A stretch of 35,482 nt of DNA. It comes from an uncultured Psychroflexus sp. GTDB lineage: Bacteria; Bacteroidota; Bacteroidia; Flavobacteriales; Flavobacteriaceae. Below the pieces are notes generated by a model. That model saw nothing but the letters and a program-made list of their open reading frames with translations, was not told the DNA's origin and did no database searches. Below are positions 33,228 to 35,482 of the stretch, one piece after another. The stretch spans positions 1 through 35,482 of the forward strand of contig CAJXVZ010000031.1 of assembly GCA_913062845.1 (NCBI GenBank), in the 5' to 3' direction. The position numbers were made by a program, and so were the translations under genes. Numbering within the stretch: position 1 is the stretch's first letter; each line of letters begins with the position of its first letter.

Positions 33228-34217
33228 ATGAATTCTATCACAAAATTATTTTCAATCTGCATTGCATTGTGTTTTTTATCGTGCTCAGATGATGACAATT
33301 CCAACAACCAAAACGACGTTTCAACAGGTCCTAAGAGTAATGTAAGCATAAAGGCTACAACTACTTTTAATGCATCTTCAGGAAGAGCAAAATCTGCTAA
33401 TGGACTTCAACTGGATGCATTTTACATCAACATCAGTGAAATTGAATTTGAATATGCCGATGCTTCAAAACCTTCATATGGCTTTACAAAAAGTGATGAT
33501 GAGGATGAAGATTTAACCTTCGAAGAACTTCCTCAGGAAATCAAGGATTACCTCAATCAAAATCATCCAAACGATGCATTCTGTAAGGCAGAAATGGAAG
33601 AAGATGATGATGAACCTTATAAATATGAAGTAGAATTGGAAAGCGGTCTTGAATTATACTTCAAATCAGATTTCACACTTTACGCACAGGAACAGGATGA
33701 TGAGCCCTGTGGTTTTGATGACTCTGATGATGACGATCCTTCAAATTCCTACGGTGAAGACGACGAATTTGAACTTGCCGGACCATTTGAACTAAATCTC
33801 CTGGATGCCGAAACTACAACGATTGTAAATGTTGACATTCCACAGGGTATCTACGAAGAAGTAGAATTTAAAATGGAAAGAAGCAATGTTTCAGGCTCTG
33901 TTTTATATCAAAAATCTATGCTTATTACCGGCACACTAAATGGTATACCGATGACCTTCTTTCACACTTTTGAAGAAGACTTTGAGGTAGACTATGAAGA
34001 TGCAGGTCAAAATCTTATCATAGACGATTCCAACAACAATGAAGTAACTTTCAACTTTGATTTGAATGCTGTAGTGAATACGGTGGACTTCAGCAGTGCT
34101 ACAGACGGCAATTCAGACGGTACTATCGAAATAAGTCCAAGCGATACAGATGGCAATAATATATTAGCCAATCAAATTAAATCTGCAATCGTCCAGTATG
34201 CAGAGTTGATTGACTAA
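33228..34217 (+). CDS. Acidic lipoprotein with embedded PepSY-like domain
   Basis: 329 residues from the ATG; an in-frame TTG 14 codons upstream would place polar residues before the signal and is rejected. The signal MNSITKLFSICIALCFLSC gives a lipidated Cys19, followed by an acidic, Asn-rich linker. The segment at about 65-80 (DAFYINISEIEFEYAD) and the later LAGPFELNLLDAET and VDIPQGIYEEVEFKM resemble a DUF4382-like beta domain. Between them, at about 97-155, lies a PepSY-like unit: LPQEIKDYLNQNHPNDAF, then YKYEVELESGLELYFKSDF. Both flanks of that unit are runs of Asp/Glu. The protein is probably anchored in the outer membrane; calcium binding by the acidic stretches is only a guess. A strong terminator follows. 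Confidence 0.8.
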   Translation: MNSITKLFSICIALCFLSCSDDDNSNNQNDVSTGPKSNVSIKATTTFNASSGRAKSANGLQLDAFYINISEIEFEYADASKPSYGFTKSDDEDEDLTFEELPQEIKDYLNQNHPNDAFCKAEMEEDDDEPYKYEVELESGLELYFKSDFTLYAQEQDDEPCGFDDSDDDDPSNSYGEDDEFELAGPFELNLLDAETTTIVNVDIPQGIYEEVEFKMERSNVSGSVLYQKSMLITGTLNGIPMTFFHTFEEDFEVDYEDAGQNLIIDDSNNNEVTFNFDLNAVVNTVDFSSATDGNSDGTIEISPSDTDGNNILANQIKSAIVQYAELID

Positions 34218-34263
34218 ATTGCATTAAGTAGTTGGCATCTAAAAACTAATGTCAAAATAATTT

Positions 34264-34298
34264 ACCCGAAATGTTGTCAAAACGTTTCGGGTTTTTTT
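34264..34298 (+). terminator. Rho-independent terminator after the PepSY-like lipoprotein gene
   Basis: A 10-bp stem ACCCGAAATG / CGTTTCGGGT (34264-34273 and 34283-34292, one G-T pair) with a nine-base loop, followed at once by a run of seven T. It lies 46 bases after the stop codon. Confidence 0.9.
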
Positions 34299-34367
34299 AT
34301 CTCAATTTTGATCACTAAAGAAGTCAGGAAACATTTTGTATATTCAACAACAAAACTCATTAAGCCT

Positions 34368-34757
34368 ATGGATGTATCTCTAACGACGCCAGCACTTTTA
34401 TTCCCTGCAATTTCACTCTTACTTCTTGCTTATACAAACAGGTTTTTAACCATTGCAGGTTTAATACGTGGGCTATATAAATCCTATAAAGAGAATCCTA
34501 CAGAGAACATTAAGGCGCAAATTTCAAATTTGAAAAGGCGTGTCAATCTTATTAAAAACATGCAGATTTTCGGCATAGTATCTTTGTTCCTTTGTGTACT
34601 AAGCATGTTTTTAATTTATGAAGAATTGCAATTTTACGGAAGTTTAGTTTTTGGGATTTCTTTAGTGTTACTTATGATTTCTCTGGTTCTATCGATCATT
34701 GAAATCCAGATCAGTGTAAAAGCCTTAAATATCCAATTGGAAGATATGGAGAAATAA
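34368..34757 (+). CDS. DUF2721 family membrane protein
   Basis: 129 residues from the ATG at 34368. The conserved opening is present (TTPALLFPAISLLLLAYTNRF, here split by convention at residue ~20, then AGLIRGLYKSY), with three membrane helices (about 8-28, 65-85, 90-115) and a short basic cytoplasmic loop (ISNLKRRVNLIKNM). Function unknown across the family. A TTG start 20 codons earlier (34308) is possible but adds a charged stretch not typical of the family. A short distance downstream lies the palindromic terminator of the convergent gene. Confidence 0.82.
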   Translation: MDVSLTTPALLFPAISLLLLAYTNRFLTIAGLIRGLYKSYKENPTENIKAQISNLKRRVNLIKNMQIFGIVSLFLCVLSMFLIYEELQFYGSLVFGISLVLLMISLVLSIIEIQISVKALNIQLEDMEK

Positions 34758-34784
34758 AAAAGCCAGTTACCCGGGTAACTGGCT
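34755..34784 (-). terminator. Terminator of the small outer-membrane barrel gene (perfect 24-bp palindrome)
   Basis: Positions 34761-34784 form a perfect 12-bp inverted repeat with CCCGGG at its centre. Read on the minus strand it is followed by TTTTTT (34760-34755), a good intrinsic terminator 21 bases after the convergent barrel gene. On the plus strand the downstream bases are CTCTAAATTTT, so it may work weakly there for the DUF2721 gene. Confidence 0.85.
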
Positions 34785-34805
34785 CTCTAAATTTTAGAAA
34801 ATATA

Positions 34806-35305
34806 TTAGTTAAACTTGAATTCAAAACCTAAACTTAAAAAGTCAAAGCTTCCTCCATCAACACTAACACCTCTGTAAGCTGCAACGATACCAAAGTTTT
34901 CACTGACATTGTAAATTGCTTTAGGAGCATAATAGAAACCTCCATCATTTGTGTCAGGAGAAACTCCTAATGCATAACCTACATCAGCACCTAAAGAGAA
35001 TGCTTCAGAGATCATGTAACGTGCAGAAGCAGCAACTGGTATAAAACCAGCATCTTCAACCTCAACTGAGCCAAAACCACCTAAATCGAGTTCGTCTCCA
35101 AATGAATTAATGTATCCCGCAGTACCACCTACCATAAAGCTGTCTCCAGCTTCAAAGTGTACTGATGCATCTAAAATTACAGCAAATGTATACAAATCAG
35201 AAGCGTCACCAGAAGGTAAACCACCACTTAGTCCTGCACTTATGCTTTGTGCATTTGAAGTAAAACCAACCAAGGCTACCGCAATAACTAAATTAATTTT
35301 TTCAT
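34806..35305 (-). pseudogene. Small outer-membrane beta-barrel (porin-like) gene, frameshifted in the signal peptide
   Basis: The frame from about 35294 to 34806 encodes a signal-peptide core LVIAVALVGFTSNAQS followed by a barrel of about 145 residues (alternating strands such as FMVGGTAGYINSFG and FFYYAPKAIYNVSE-like FYYAPKAIYNVSENFG, ending in aromatic LGFEFKFN), typical of Bacteroidota porin-family or OmpW/OprF-like small barrels. The only good start, ATG at 35303-35305, reads MKKLI then TAG: it is one base out of frame. Adding one A to the A6 tract (35297-35302 in minus-strand sense) would give MKKINLVIAVALVG, an ordinary signal peptide. So the gene is broken, phase-variable, or affected by a sequencing error in a homopolymer. 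Terminator downstream is intact. Confidence 0.82.
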
Positions 35306-35482
35306 AATGTTATATTTTTTGTTTAATTAAAAATAGATGTTTTTTTAACACAATCATACTTTTTTATATTATTTTTTTTCAATTCCATAATTTAATGTAT
35401 TTAAATTTGATTCTACGTTATTGTACCAGTAAATATAAATTATTATATTGAGTAAAATTCCAAATTATGACGATTTTAAAAT

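Noticed and set aside
35467-35482. ATG at 35467 as the start of a plus-strand gene leaving the window
   Set aside because: Only five codons are visible (MTILK) with no clear promoter element; not enough to call.

Overview
The window is an AT-rich bacterial chromosome segment, most likely from a member of the Bacteroidota, family Flavobacteriaceae or a close relative. The evidence is a type IX secretion (T9SS) C-terminal sorting domain, a GLPGLI-family protein paired with a TonB-dependent-receptor-like barrel, DUF6427 and DUF6341 proteins, lipoproteins with S-C lipoboxes, near-absence of Shine-Dalgarno sequences, and repeated matches to the Bacteroidota promoter element TAnnTTTG. No rRNA, tRNA, CRISPR array, transposase or phage gene was seen, and no stretch over about 300 bases lacks a gene.

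Left part (1-8 kb): the 3' end of a T9SS-secreted protein with a strong terminator; a periplasmic thioredoxin-fold protein whose two catalytic cysteines are serines; a short-form ComEC on the other strand; a GLPGLI protein plus large outer-membrane barrel operon; and a Uma2-type nuclease.

Middle part (8-22.1 kb): a surface-polysaccharide locus. It encodes an initiating sugar-phosphate transferase, a UDP-glucuronate decarboxylase (UDP-xylose supply), four glycosyltransferases, two Wzy/WaaL-like membrane proteins, a Wzx-type flippase, a Wzz-like chain-length protein, an unrecognised lipoprotein and two unrelated PAPS-type sulfotransferases. The predicted product is a sulfated, probably xylose-containing, polysaccharide made by a Wzx/Wzy route. 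A YefM-YoeB toxin-antitoxin pair sits inside the locus. Many genes overlap end to start, and several begin with TTG or GTG.

Next (22.2-30.6 kb), mostly conserved genes: a PurF-family amidotransferase and a PfkB kinase in one operon, a secreted amidohydrolase behind a DegT/DnrJ/EryC1 aminotransferase, WaaA (Kdo transferase), then a DtxR/MntR regulator and a ZIP metal transporter. A perfect 14-bp inverted repeat lies in front of the regulator.

Right end (30.6-35.5 kb): a leucine-rich-repeat lipoprotein gene broken by one in-frame stop, DUF6427 and DUF6341 genes back to back, an acidic lipoprotein with an embedded PepSY-like segment, a DUF2721 membrane protein, and a small outer-membrane barrel gene whose signal peptide is knocked out of frame at a short poly-A tract.

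The observations most worth follow-up are the doubly sulfating polysaccharide locus, the MntR-like operator and regulon unit, the two one-event gene disruptions, the TGTACA operator of yefM-yoeB, and the run of non-ATG starts in the polysaccharide genes. No clearly new class of system is evident; the sulfated-polysaccharide locus is the nearest candidate.
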